The notes under the pieces were generated by a model that searched no databases, was not told where the DNA came from, and saw only the letters and a list, made by a program, of their open reading frames with translations. Of a DNA stretch of 64,000 nucleotides, positions 35,544 to 44,027 are shown piece after piece. The stretch is from Burkholderiales bacterium (lineage in GTDB: Bacteria > Pseudomonadota > Gammaproteobacteria > Burkholderiales > Burkholderiaceae_D). How positions within the stretch are numbered: position 1 is the first letter of the stretch; every line of letters begins with the position of its first letter. The translations under genes and the position numbers were made by a program. The stretch spans positions 1-64,000 of the forward strand of contig JACQDX010000128.1 in NCBI GenBank assembly GCA_016200895.1. Direction: 5' to 3'.

Positions 35544-36410
35544 CTAACTATGCGCCAGACAAATATATTCCCCGGCAATAGGCTTTCTCTGGCTTGCCTG
35601 TTGGGCTGCGGCAGTGCTTTCTTTCAAGTCTTCCAGATTAAAACCATGTTGCTGCAGAAACGTTGAGACCTGGTCTTGCGCCATGCCGGATAGAAAGGGT
35701 TCGGCTTTTTTCTTGAGAAAAAAATCGATGAGCTTGCTGGCCGGGCGGAAGTTGGGCTGGCCGTTTGCCTGGATTTCCATCCACGTAAAAATCAATGAAG
35801 CATTATTGGCTGCCATTTTCATTTGCTGCAACAGCCGGGCAATATCGCTGGTCGTTAAATACATGAGCAAACCTTCTGAGATGAACAGGGTCTTCAGGTT
35901 TGCATCAAAGTCTTTACAGTTGCCTAATACCTCTGCCAGGCTTTGCTTGCCCAGTTCAGCGGCGATGTAGTGAATGTGATTTGTGTGTGATGTTCCTACG
36001 GCAGTTCGCTTCACAGCTTGTGTCGCAGGATGATCGATTTCTATTAACTTTAATCCGGCTTGCTGCTCGGCCAATTCCATGCACAGGGTATCGTAGCCAG
36101 CACCTATCAAGACGATCTGGCGTGTGCCAGCGGCGATGGATAAGCTAACAAATTCCCTGATTGTCTTTTTTCGCAAGACATAGTGCAGCAAGATGCCGGG
36201 CAGGGTGATTTTCTCTGCAGCATAGGCAAGCGTGCGAAACCAGTGGTGCGCAATCAGGCTGGACAGACGCGGGTGACTGGCCCGCAATAGCCGTTGGCCA
36301 TGTGCTGCCATGCGGTCCGGCACCAGACCAGCGTAATCAGGATCACGCGCCAGCATCTGCACCCCGGCTGCGACGATCAGCGCAGTGTTGCTGGCTTGAT
36401 CTGCCTTCAT
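35544..36410 (-). CDS. SAM-dependent methyltransferase, LCM/PPM1-like family
   Basis: A 288-residue class I methyltransferase of the leucine carboxyl methyltransferase-like family. The SAM-binding motif is IVLIGAGYDTLCMEL, with the acidic motif LKLIEIDHP and a later TLFISEGLLMYL. Bacterial members make O-methyl esters or act in natural-product routes. Its start overlaps the stop of the FAD oxidoreductase gene by four bases, so the two enzymes are translationally coupled. The substrate is unknown. Confidence 0.82.
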   Translation of the reverse strand: MKADQASNTALIVAAGVQMLARDPDYAGLVPDRMAAHGQRLLRASHPRLSSLIAHHWFRTLAYAAEKITLPGILLHYVLRKKTIREFVSLSIAAGTRQIVLIGAGYDTLCMELAEQQAGLKLIEIDHPATQAVKRTAVGTSHTNHIHYIAAELGKQSLAEVLGNCKDFDANLKTLFISEGLLMYLTTSDIARLLQQMKMAANNASLIFTWMEIQANGQPNFRPASKLIDFFLKKKAEPFLSGMAQDQVSTFLQQHGFNLEDLKESTAAAQQASQRKPIAGEYICLAHS

Positions 36411-37825
36411 GCTGCCTGCTCCAGGGCTGCTGAGAACATGGCTGCATGATGCCGGAACCAGGTGCTCTGGAATAGTAGCTCAGGGTCAAAGCGGTGTTTG
36501 TAAGACAGGAAATTTTCAAAGTTGGGATAGCAATGCTGGATTTGTTCAACTGTCGCAAAGCGTCCATAAGTCTGGTAAAAACTGCCATCGCGTTTGATCG
36601 CCAAATCAATCAAACGGCGGAAAACCGTAGCAGTCGCAGCGATGCCACTTTCTGTATGTTCTGTGTGCAGATTGAAAATCACGCAGGCATAGTCTTGCCT
36701 GGCCCAGGGTAAAAAACTTTCCGTATCTGCTTCTATCAAGCGTACAGTGCCGTAGATGAGATCGACGCCATGCTGGCGAAAATCCTGTGCTGCATCGCGC
36801 ATGAAGGCAGACAGTTCAGCCCGGGGGACATACAACTCACCTATCATTTCAGATCCCTGATGCCCGAGCAGTCTGTCTATCTGTTTGTGATAACCGTCAA
36901 GATAGGTAGTTTGTTGCAGCCTGTCGCTCCAGTAAATCTGACCAGAACTGGCCATATAGTGTTGGGCATAGCAATCAAAGGCAAGGCTCTTGTCCACATG
37001 GGCCAGTACCAGTAATTGCTGCCATTGCTCGTCGCTGAGCGCATGTTCTTCCCGGATACTGCTGGCGTCTGATACCGGGCAATAGCAGGAGAATACTCCA
37101 CGCTGTAAAAAATCCGGGCTGGCAGGGTCGATGGCAAACTGGAAGTCGCCATAGGCATAGCCAGCGTCTATGCGCTGCGCAAACGCAGGCATCAAATCGT
37201 CCAGCGAAATGATGCTGACATCACGCCGCATTTTTTGTCTTTTGGTCAGACGCAGGCTGACTTTGGTAATGACGCCAAACATGCCATAACCACCAATGAC
37301 CAGTCTGAACAGATGACGATTGCTTTCGCGGCTGCAGTGCTGCAAATTGCCTTCTGCATCAAGCAAGTTGAAGCTTTCTACATCATCAATAAACGGGCGC
37401 ATTTGCAAACCGCGCCCATGCACATTCGCAGACAGGCATCCACCTATACTGAGGTCGTCTGCACCGGTTTGTTTTTGCCGTATGCCCCATTGATGCAGGC
37501 TGTCTTTTTGTGTGGCTTCCAGGTAATCAATCAGCGCAGGCCACTGTATGCCAGCCTCGACCGTGACGATGCCCAGTTCGCGATCGAAATCCAGCACTTT
37601 GTCCATGGCACGCATGTCCAGCAAGACCGCATCTTCAGCAAATTGTTGCCCGCCCATGGCATGGCGGCCAGCGCTGATGGCAATCTTTTTGTTATTGTTT
37701 TTTGCTGCGGCCAACGTGCTGGCAAGCTGAGTGAGGCTGTTTACTTCAATAATGCTACTGACTCTGGTCAGGTTGAGTGCAGAATGGATATCGTTGACAT
37801 TATGTAATGGACTAGTGCTAGGCAT
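36407..37825 (-). CDS. FAD-binding oxidoreductase (BBE/VAO type)
   Basis: The ATG at 37825 follows AGGAGA with good spacing, giving 472 residues; 12 extra open codons upstream are ignored. The N-terminal FAD-binding PCMH domain shows KKIAISAGRHAMGGQQF, GIVTVEAGIQWPAL and DDLSIGGCLSANVHGRG, where the HGRG is the flavin-proximal loop. The C-terminal half is the substrate domain, ending around FDPELLFQSTWFRHH. It resembles berberine-bridge/alditol-oxidase-type flavoenzymes. It forms a two-gene operon with a methyltransferase, facing an HTH regulator. Confidence 0.82.
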   Translation of the reverse strand: MPSTSPLHNVNDIHSALNLTRVSSIIEVNSLTQLASTLAAAKNNNKKIAISAGRHAMGGQQFAEDAVLLDMRAMDKVLDFDRELGIVTVEAGIQWPALIDYLEATQKDSLHQWGIRQKQTGADDLSIGGCLSANVHGRGLQMRPFIDDVESFNLLDAEGNLQHCSRESNRHLFRLVIGGYGMFGVITKVSLRLTKRQKMRRDVSIISLDDLMPAFAQRIDAGYAYGDFQFAIDPASPDFLQRGVFSCYCPVSDASSIREEHALSDEQWQQLLVLAHVDKSLAFDCYAQHYMASSGQIYWSDRLQQTTYLDGYHKQIDRLLGHQGSEMIGELYVPRAELSAFMRDAAQDFRQHGVDLIYGTVRLIEADTESFLPWARQDYACVIFNLHTEHTESGIAATATVFRRLIDLAIKRDGSFYQTYGRFATVEQIQHCYPNFENFLSYKHRFDPELLFQSTWFRHHAAMFSAALEQAA

Positions 37826-37867
37826 GTTGTTTTCTCCTGATTTGAAGATTGCATTTTGCAATTTAAG

Positions 37868-37912
37868 GTATTGATATACAATCTAATAAAAAATGGTATT
37901 GAATATCAATAC
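37868..37912. promoter_or_regulatory. Paired palindromes between the FAD oxidase operon and its divergent regulator
   Basis: GTATTGAATATCAATAC (37896-37912) has 7-bp complementary arms GTATTGA/TCAATAC. A related copy GTATTGATATACAAT (37868-37882) starts exactly 28 bases earlier. Two similar dyads in the divergent promoter region suit a dimeric HTH repressor, most simply the adjacent regulator. The binding itself is inference. Confidence 0.5.
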
Positions 37913-37951
37913 TTAACGTCATTTATCTTTCATAGCGAGAACGGGCCCACC

Positions 37952-38695
37952 ATGAACCTGACTCAACAAATCACGATTGCCTTGAAAAAGCACCTGAAGC
38001 AAAAAGGCCTGACCTATGCGCAGTTGGCCGCTCATCTGCAAATCAGTGAAGCCAGCGTCAAACGTTTGTTTTCTGAATCGACGTTCACGGTGCGCAGGCT
38101 GGAATCCATCTGCCAACTGCTGGAACTCGATTTCCTGGAGCTGGCCAGGCTGGCGCGGGGACAGCAAGAGTTGAAGGGGGAATTAACTGAGTCGCAGGAA
38201 CAAACCCTGGCAGAGCAACCCAGGTTGCTGGGTGTGTTTTACCTCTTGCTGAATCAATGGCAAGTCAAGGAAATTGCCAGGCAATTTGAGATTGCAGAAA
38301 CTGAGTTATTACAGTTACTGATGAAACTTGAGCGTCTTGGTCTGATCGAATTACATCCAAATAACCGCATCAAATTATTGACTCACACCACTCTGCAATG
38401 GCGTGATGGCGGACCTATACGCAAGAAATACCAGTCGCAGGTCATGGAAGAATTTTTGCAGAGTGACTTCCATGAAGAGCAGGCAATATTGCGCTTTGAA
38501 ACCCGCGAACTTAGCGCCGCATCGATTGCCGTTTTACAAAGAAAAATGGCGCGCCTGCTGACTGAGTTTAACGAGCTGGCAGATATTGATGCCAGCTTGT
38601 CATCAGAACAAAGACAAGGCATGGCGCTGCTGATGGCGACCAGGCCATGGGTATTTTCCTTATTCTCTGACTTGAAGCGCAAAGCTGGCAGCTAA
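37952..38695 (+). CDS. XRE/Cro-type helix-turn-helix regulator
   Basis: The ATG at 37952 gives 247 residues. The N-terminal HTH at about residues 15-65 reads GLTYAQLAAHLQISEASVKRLFS. A second winged-helix-like segment near 100-150 (WQVKEIARQFEIAETELLQLLMKLERLGLIEL) is unusual for a plain Cro-type protein. The C-terminal half (about 150-240) is helical and may bind a ligand. It faces the FAD oxidase/methyltransferase operon with two palindromes in the gap, so it probably regulates that operon and itself. Confidence 0.8.
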   Translation: MNLTQQITIALKKHLKQKGLTYAQLAAHLQISEASVKRLFSESTFTVRRLESICQLLELDFLELARLARGQQELKGELTESQEQTLAEQPRLLGVFYLLLNQWQVKEIARQFEIAETELLQLLMKLERLGLIELHPNNRIKLLTHTTLQWRDGGPIRKKYQSQVMEEFLQSDFHEEQAILRFETRELSAASIAVLQRKMARLLTEFNELADIDASLSSEQRQGMALLMATRPWVFSLFSDLKRKAGS

Positions 38696-38767
38696 AGTCA
38701 CGGCTTGAGCCGCATCAAGTAAAATAGCGCCTGCTTACAATGTCCAGCCTGCGGGCACAATTTTCTT

Positions 38768-39580
38768 ATGCAAGATGTAATAGATGTCGATTTTGAACGC
38801 CGCTTTGGTGGTATTGCCCGTTTATATGGAGCCGCAGGCCTTGAGCGTTTCAAGCAGGCGCATGTCTGCGTCATAGGCGTGGGTGGTGTCGGTTCCTGGG
38901 TGGTGGAGGCACTGGCCCGTAGTGCCATAGGCAGCATCACCATGATAGACCTCGATAATGTCGCTGAGTCGAATATCAACCGCCAGATACAGGCAAATAC
39001 CGATACTGTTGGTAAAGCCAAGGTCACCGCACTGGCAGAGCGCATCGCCCTGATCAACCCCTATTGCCAGGTGTATGAAGTCGAAGACTTTGTCACGCCA
39101 GACAATCTTGATGTCATGCTTGGCCAGCCTGATTTCGATTATGTGATTGACGCCATCGACAATGTCAAAGCCAAGACCGCCTTGATTGCCTATTGCCGCC
39201 AGCATGGGATACCGCTGATCACTATAGGCGCAGCAGGTGGGCAGACTGATCCCGGCAAGATAGAAATTCGTGATCTTTCACGCACCGAACAAGAACCTTT
39301 ACTGGCGCTGGTGCGCAAGCGACTGCGGCAAAATCATGGTTTCCCGCGCGGTGCAAAAAGCAAATTTGGTATTGACGCGGTGTTTTCCATGGAAGCTCTC
39401 AGCATGCCAGAGACTGCCGAGGTTTGTGAAGTCGGCGCAGATGCCAGTGCAGGTGTCACTGGCTTAAATTGCGCCGGTTTTGGTTCTTCTATTGTCGTTA
39501 CAGCCTCTTTTGGTCTGATGGCAGCAGCCCAGGTTTTGCGTAAGCTGGCTGCGCCCAACGTAGACAATCAAGCAGAATAA
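38768..39580 (+). CDS. tcdA: tRNA threonylcarbamoyladenosine dehydratase TcdA
   Basis: A 270-residue E1-like (ThiF/MoeB superfamily) enzyme. It begins with RRFGGIARLYG, then the ATP-binding VCVIGVGGVGSWVVEALARS. SNINRQIQA, DYVIDAIDNVKAK and the late CGxxSA-like cysteine region VCEVGADASAGVTGLNC follow. TcdA (CsdL) cyclises t6A37 to ct6A in tRNAs using ATP, helped by the CsdA/CsdE sulfur relay. It is expected in the cytoplasm. It is monocistronic, with a strong terminator at 39625. Confidence 0.92.
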   Translation: MQDVIDVDFERRFGGIARLYGAAGLERFKQAHVCVIGVGGVGSWVVEALARSAIGSITMIDLDNVAESNINRQIQANTDTVGKAKVTALAERIALINPYCQVYEVEDFVTPDNLDVMLGQPDFDYVIDAIDNVKAKTALIAYCRQHGIPLITIGAAGGQTDPGKIEIRDLSRTEQEPLLALVRKRLRQNHGFPRGAKSKFGIDAVFSMEALSMPETAEVCEVGADASAGVTGLNCAGFGSSIVVTASFGLMAAAQVLRKLAAPNVDNQAE

Positions 39581-39624
39581 TTTACTTTTTTTTCAAATTC
39601 CATACTAGGGTGTGGCACACAAAT

Positions 39625-39661
39625 AAAAGCCAGCCTGATTTTATATCAGGCTGGCTTTTAT
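39625..39661 (+). terminator. Bidirectional terminator between tcdA and the TonB-like gene
   Basis: AAAAGCCAGCCTGA pairs perfectly with TCAGGCTGGCTTTT around a TTTATA loop, followed by T-rich sequence. It lies between convergent genes. Confidence 0.92.
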
Positions 39662-39686
39662 ATTATAAATTTTGAATTTTGACTCT

Positions 39687-40433
39687 TTAATTATCGAGCT
39701 TGAAATTGAATTCCAGCAGAGTGGTCAAGGGTTTGGAGATGGGAGCATATTTCCATTGAGACGCTGCCGCAATCACTTCCTTGTCAAAATGCTTGGGAGG
39801 ATTGGCTTTAACGATTTCTACCTGCGAGACTTTGCCATCAGTGTCAACATGTACGCGAGCGCTGACTACGCCCGAAGTGATGCCGGCACGTACTGCCGTG
39901 CTAGGGTATTTCGGTTGTACGCTGGAGATAACTTTCAAGGTCAGGTTTTCTACCGGCGCCGCAACTGGTGCTGGTTTGGGTGCCGCAGCGACCACTGGTG
40001 GTGGTGCTTCTACAGGTTTAGGTACCGGGGCTGGAGCAGTTGCAGTGGCAGAAGCGACCTTAGGCACTTCTTTGACTTTGGCTGCCAGGGTCTTCGCCTC
40101 AGCTGCCAATTTTGCATCTTTGGCGTCTTTTGCCTCCTTCGCTTCTTTGGCGTCTTTTGCTTCTTTCGCCAGTTTTTCTTCTTTGGCGATTTGCGCAGCA
40201 GACTTGTTGGATGCCATATCCATCCACTTGGTCACGTCGGCAGTGTCGGCATGTTTGACCGGATTTTTTACCAGGCCAGTTGGCATGGCGGTAGATGCAG
40301 GCGCATCAGGCGCGCTGGCAACAGGGGCAGGCTCAGGGGTCTTTTGACAAGCGCTAATGAGTAGCGCACTGGATGCCAGGCTGAAAGTAAGAAATGACAA
40401 CTTCCCTGTTTTTTTAATGACTACCGTTTTCAT
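39687..40433 (-). CDS. TonB C-terminal-domain lipoprotein
   Basis: A 248-residue protein. The N-terminus is a lipoprotein signal with lipobox LISAC (Cys29). It is followed by a proline/alanine-rich linker, a low-complexity helix of repeated KEAKDAK-type units (about residues 85-115), a second Pro/Val-rich spacer, and a C-terminal TonB-like beta-alpha-beta domain. That domain shows VQPKYPSTAVRAGITSGVVSARVHV and ends in SQWKYAPI. TonB normally has an N-terminal membrane anchor; a lipobox would instead attach this protein by lipid. No exbB/exbD gene is adjacent. It could be a periplasm-spanning linker rather than a true energy transducer. Confidence 0.8.
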   Translation of the reverse strand: MKTVVIKKTGKLSFLTFSLASSALLISACQKTPEPAPVASAPDAPASTAMPTGLVKNPVKHADTADVTKWMDMASNKSAAQIAKEEKLAKEAKDAKEAKEAKDAKDAKLAAEAKTLAAKVKEVPKVASATATAPAPVPKPVEAPPPVVAAAPKPAPVAAPVENLTLKVISSVQPKYPSTAVRAGITSGVVSARVHVDTDGKVSQVEIVKANPPKHFDKEVIAAASQWKYAPISKPLTTLLEFNFKLDN

Positions 40434-40756
40434 ATTACTCCAGACAAAAGACCGTTTTTAAAGCCAAAGTTAAATCAAGCATGCGGCTGTTTCACAGCGA
40501 AAAGCATCAATGCAAAAAATGGTGCAATCAAAAAATATATGTATTGATTTGGTGCAAAGTCAATTTGTGCGCTGCTAGGGAAATTTTCACAAATCCGAAC
40601 GGCTATCCTGCCATGGATATAGTCACTTAGCAATATTCAAATCACTGAAGTGATTGAAATCATGAAAATACCTAAGTCAAAACTCCTTTACTTGCGCGTA
40701 ACTATGCATGATTTGTGCCAAATGCTGACTAAATCAATTAATTGATACGAATTATG
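40434..40756. other. AT-rich intergenic region upstream of the TonB-like gene
   Basis: No ORF, RNA or repeat is evident. It must hold the promoter of the TonB-like gene, but no confident -35/-10 pair was seen. Confidence 0.3.
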
Positions 40757-40788
40757 AAAAAAAAGCCAACTTCTTTCGAAGCTGGCTT
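40757..40788 (-). terminator. Terminator of guaC
   Basis: AAGCCAACTTC pairs with GAAGCTGGCTT (10 of 11 positions) around TTTC. On the minus strand it is followed by TTTTTT. Confidence 0.85.
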
Positions 40789-40846
40789 GCAGTATTGTTA
40801 CTAATTGATCGTTAACTTGTTTAGTGATAAACAGTGTTCATTTGAA

Positions 40847-41887
40847 TTAAGATTTTCCGAACACTTCATTTAATTGTTGCGTCACCCGGATAAAAGTTGT
40901 GCGCTTTGTCAGTTCCTTTAGTTTGTGGGCTCCGACATAAGTACATGCCGAGCGCACGCCACCCAGAATATCTTGCAACGTCGCTTCCACCGGGCCACGA
41001 TAAGGGATCAATACTTCCTTGCCTTCAGATGCGCGGTACTTGGCAACACCACCTGCATACTTGTCCATCGCAGCGCGACTGCTCATACCGTAAAAACGCT
41101 TGAACTGCTGGCCATCGCGTTCTATCAAATCACCAGCACATTCATCATGACCAGCCAGCATACCGCCCAGCATGATGAAGTCGGCACCGGCACCGAAGGC
41201 CTTGGCCAGATCACCCGGTACAACACAGCCGCCGTCGGCACAAATCTGCCCACCCAGACCATGTGCTGCATCGGCACATTCAATCACTGCTGACAGTTGC
41301 GGATAACCTACGCCTGTCATCTTGCGCGTTGTACAGACTGAGCCAGGGCCTATGCCTACCTTGACGATATCGGCACCGGCCAGTATTAATTCTTCAGTAA
41401 TGTCGCCAGTCACCACATTGCCTGCCATGATGGTCAAGTGCGGGTAAGTGGTGCGCACTTTTTTGACGAAATTGATGAAGCCCTCGGTATACCCATTCGC
41501 CACGTCTATGCAGACATATTCTATGGCGTTCTGGGCGCGCGCCATGACGGCTGAAAATTTCTCGAAATCGGACTGGGTGATACCCATGGAATAAAAGGCC
41601 GTCGCTTTTCTTTGCAAGGCAGAGAAATATGCAACCAGTGCATCTTCATCATAATGCTTGTGCAAGGCGACAGATAATTGATGCGGGTCCAGCGCAGCTG
41701 CCATTTCCATGGTACCGGTAGAATCCATATTCGCAGCAATGATGGGGATGCCGTGATAAGTTTTGCGGGAATGATGGAAAACGAATTCACGTTCCAGATT
41801 GACCTGGGAACGGGAGGTGAGGGTGGACCGTTTTGGACGTATCAAAACGTCCTTGAAATCCAGCCTGAGGGTTTCTTCTATATGCAT
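40847..41887 (-). CDS. guaC: GMP reductase GuaC
   Basis: The ATG at 41887 ([16 protein letters not shown]) gives 346 residues, matching E. coli GuaC length; the 31 upstream open codons are not family-like. This is the IMPDH/GMPR barrel without CBS domains. It has the [14 protein letters not shown] start, the [11 protein letters not shown] loop, and the catalytic [22 protein letters not shown] with Cys185. It converts GMP to IMP and ammonia with NADPH in purine salvage. The gene is monocistronic with a terminator downstream. Confidence 0.94.
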   Translation of the reverse strand: MHIEETLRLDFKDVLIRPKRSTLTSRSQVNLEREFVFHHSRKTYHGIPIIAANMDSTGTMEMAAALDPHQLSVALHKHYDEDALVAYFSALQRKATAFYSMGITQSDFEKFSAVMARAQNAIEYVCIDVANGYTEGFINFVKKVRTTYPHLTIMAGNVVTGDITEELILAGADIVKVGIGPGSVCTTRKMTGVGYPQLSAVIECADAAHGLGGQICADGGCVVPGDLAKAFGAGADFIMLGGMLAGHDECAGDLIERDGQQFKRFYGMSSRAAMDKYAGGVAKYRASEGKEVLIPYRGPVEATLQDILGGVRSACTYVGAHKLKELTKRTTFIRVTQQLNEVFGKS

Positions 41888-42125
41888 GACGACTCCATGA
41901 TGCGTCTGGCGGACGCGGGAAGTGACAACCCAGACTGCAAAGCTGACTAAGTTGTTGAGCCGTACTTGAGTATAGTGCAAAAAAAAATGGAATCATCATC
42001 TGAATTTGATATGGGCGATATCATGCATTTCATATTCTGGAAATTCCGGATATTGCCAATATGATATGTTTGGTTTGGCCTGACTTGGCTTATGCCAGGC
42101 TACCGGCTTTAAGTAAATGAGATTT

Positions 42126-42500
42126 TCAAAGCGCCCATGGCGGTATGAAAGTCTTGCCATCTTCCAGCATTGCCTCGGCACCCACTGGCAATATAGCTAC
42201 GGCCCGGAAATTCTCGTTGCTGGTCTTGCTGATTGAAAACCGGGTGTGTGCCGGCACGATCAGGCATGATCCTGCGCTTAAAGTGTAATGCTCTTCTCCC
42301 ATGCTGACCTTTGCAGCTCCTGAAAGGCAGATAAATATTTCTTCCCGCGTCAGTTGATGGGTGACACCGGCTTGGTTCGAGCTTAGTTCAACGATCCAGG
42401 CTGAATTTTCTGTTGAGCCACGGCTGGGGGATGCAAGGCCAGTGAAGGTGGCCTCATGCATGGCAAACACTTTGGCGGATGATGCTTCGATCAGATTCAT
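42126..42500 (-). CDS. Cupin-domain protein
   Basis: A 124-residue single-domain cupin. Motif 1 lies around residues 48-65 (GVTHQLTREEIFICLSG), with one clear histidine and a glutamate. Motif 2 includes AGSCLIVPAHTRFSI. It is probably a small metal-binding beta-barrel enzyme or binding protein. It is divergent from a MarR regulator, sharing a 58-base promoter region with an inverted repeat, so it is likely under that regulator. The reaction is unknown. Confidence 0.8.
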   Translation of the reverse strand: MNLIEASSAKVFAMHEATFTGLASPSRGSTENSAWIVELSSNQAGVTHQLTREEIFICLSGAAKVSMGEEHYTLSAGSCLIVPAHTRFSISKTSNENFRAVAILPVGAEAMLEDGKTFIPPWAL

Positions 42501-42515
42501 AATTTCCTCATGTGA

Positions 42516-42550
42516 TATAATTCACCGAAGATTATAAACTAAGGTGAATT
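42516..42550. promoter_or_regulatory. Shared divergent promoter with inverted repeat (cupin/MarR)
   Basis: Perfect arms AATTCACC (42519-42526) and GGTGAATT (42543-42550) are separated by 16 bases. A plus-strand TATAAT (42516-42521) overlaps the left arm and a minus-strand TATAAT (42536-42531) lies in the loop. A repressor binding the repeat would cover both -10 regions, suiting autoregulation by the MarR protein. The -35 boxes are weak. Confidence 0.6.
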
Positions 42551-42558
42551 AAATTGCC

Positions 42559-43011
42559 ATGCAAGAAAAAATTGATCTGGGCGTAATGCTGAATCTGGCT
42601 TTTGGCAGCTTTAAAGAACAATTGCATCAGCATCTGGCCAGGCAGGGCTATGCAGATGTAGGCAGTTCTTTTGGCTATGTTTTTCGTTTACTGGAAAACA
42701 ATCCGCATAACCTCAAGCAGCTTGCAGAAAGCCTGGGCATGACGCCGCAGGGCGCGCTAAAAATCATTAACGATATGGTGCTGAAAGCCTATGTACAGCG
42801 CGAGGACGACTCCAGCGACGCACGGGTGCGACTATTGCACCTGACACCGCGTGCATTGGCCTTGATGAAGGTGGCACGCGCATTCCATCAAGAGTTTGAA
42901 GATAAATTAAGTGAGCGCGTCGGCGCAAGTAAAGTAAAAGCCATGCGCGCAGTGCTGGAACAGATCACGGCAGATGCAGAGTATGGTTCGCCCAAGCTGC
43001 GCCCACTGTAA
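42559..43011 (+). CDS. MarR family transcriptional regulator
   Basis: A 150-residue winged-helix regulator. The recognition region is NPHNLKQLAESLGMTPQGALKIINDMVLKAYVQREDDSSDARVRLLHLTPRAL, including the wing with its DxRxxxxxLT signature. The flanking helices should form the dimer interface. It is divergent from the cupin gene, with a palindrome over both putative -10 boxes. It is probably a repressor released by a small molecule, which is unknown. Confidence 0.88.
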   Translation: MQEKIDLGVMLNLAFGSFKEQLHQHLARQGYADVGSSFGYVFRLLENNPHNLKQLAESLGMTPQGALKIINDMVLKAYVQREDDSSDARVRLLHLTPRALALMKVARAFHQEFEDKLSERVGASKVKAMRAVLEQITADAEYGSPKLRPL

Positions 43012-43028
43012 GCAAGTTTAGTTGGCGT

Positions 43029-43949
43029 TCAGTGGCAGGCAGCCTGGCCTTTGTCACCCAGCGTCTGTCCTGGCACGGGCAGGAACTCCCACTCATAGGA
43101 CTTGTCATGCAGACTCAGCTTCAATACTCCATGGGTGGAGTTATCGCGGATTTCTGTTGCACCTTTGGGAAAGAACATCGGCGTCAACCTGGCACCGCCT
43201 GTGCCAACGACAAAACTGCGTATACCATTCTTGTCATCCCTGTCACCATTCGCATCAAGTGGGGCAAAGCGTTCGTAATCATGATCGTGTGAAGTCAGCA
43301 CGATATCTGCCCTGGCTGTCGCCAGCATAGTCCAGGCTTCTTGCATGTTTTTATTATTGCCGTGGCCGCCAGAGCTATACACAGGATGATGCCAGAAAGC
43401 CAGGGTGCAACCTTGCTTGTTGCTGCTCAGTTCTTCTTTCAGCCATTTCAATTGCACTTGCATCTGGGTAGGGGCGAGATTGCTGTTGAGTGAAAGGATA
43501 AGCCACTTGCCCAATTGAGTCGCATAATAGCCGCGCCTGTCCGGTCCGGCCAGTTCACCAAAGTAATTGTAATAACCCGAAGCCTTGGGCGTGCCGTAAT
43601 CATGGTTGCCGGGCGAGGGTAGGGTTTTATCCTTGAAACGCCCCCAGGTCGGCGCATAACATTTGCTGAATTCTTTGGGCTTGCCGACAGGATAAGTATT
43701 GTCACCCAAGGTAATCGCTCTTGCCATGTCGTCCTTTGCCAGGCCGGCAGCAATCAGTTCTGCAGTTCTGGCCGCCATGTTTTCCAGAGGCGGGGTTTTT
43801 CTACAGTCGGCGATATCACCAGCAACATAGACGGTCGGGCTGATGGGGTTTTCGACGGTGTTTTTGCTGACCGGTTTTGCTTTTTCGGCAGCGTGGACAG
43901 GCAGAATAAACAGGGAAGATATAACAATAGCCAGGACGGAAAGGCGCAT
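43029..43949 (-). CDS. Secreted metallophosphoesterase
   Basis: A 306-residue protein with a signal peptide ending LPVHAAE. Metal-binding motifs of calcineurin-like phosphoesterases are present in order: VAGDIADC, TLGDNTYPVG, SPGNHDYG, FWHHPVYSSG and LTSHDHDYERF. This resembles purple-acid-phosphatase-like enzymes in the GNHD/GHxH arrangement. It should cleave phosphate esters in the periplasm with two metal ions. It is transcribed alone. Confidence 0.9.
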   Translation of the reverse strand: MRLSVLAIVISSLFILPVHAAEKAKPVSKNTVENPISPTVYVAGDIADCRKTPPLENMAARTAELIAAGLAKDDMARAITLGDNTYPVGKPKEFSKCYAPTWGRFKDKTLPSPGNHDYGTPKASGYYNYFGELAGPDRRGYYATQLGKWLILSLNSNLAPTQMQVQLKWLKEELSSNKQGCTLAFWHHPVYSSGGHGNNKNMQEAWTMLATARADIVLTSHDHDYERFAPLDANGDRDDKNGIRSFVVGTGGARLTPMFFPKGATEIRDNSTHGVLKLSLHDKSYEWEFLPVPGQTLGDKGQAACH

Positions 43950-44027
43950 GAATTTTCTATTTACGAAGGCAATGCCAGGTGCTGGCAGGAACAGGCGCGT
44001 ATTCTACCTGTTCCTGGCGACCCAATA

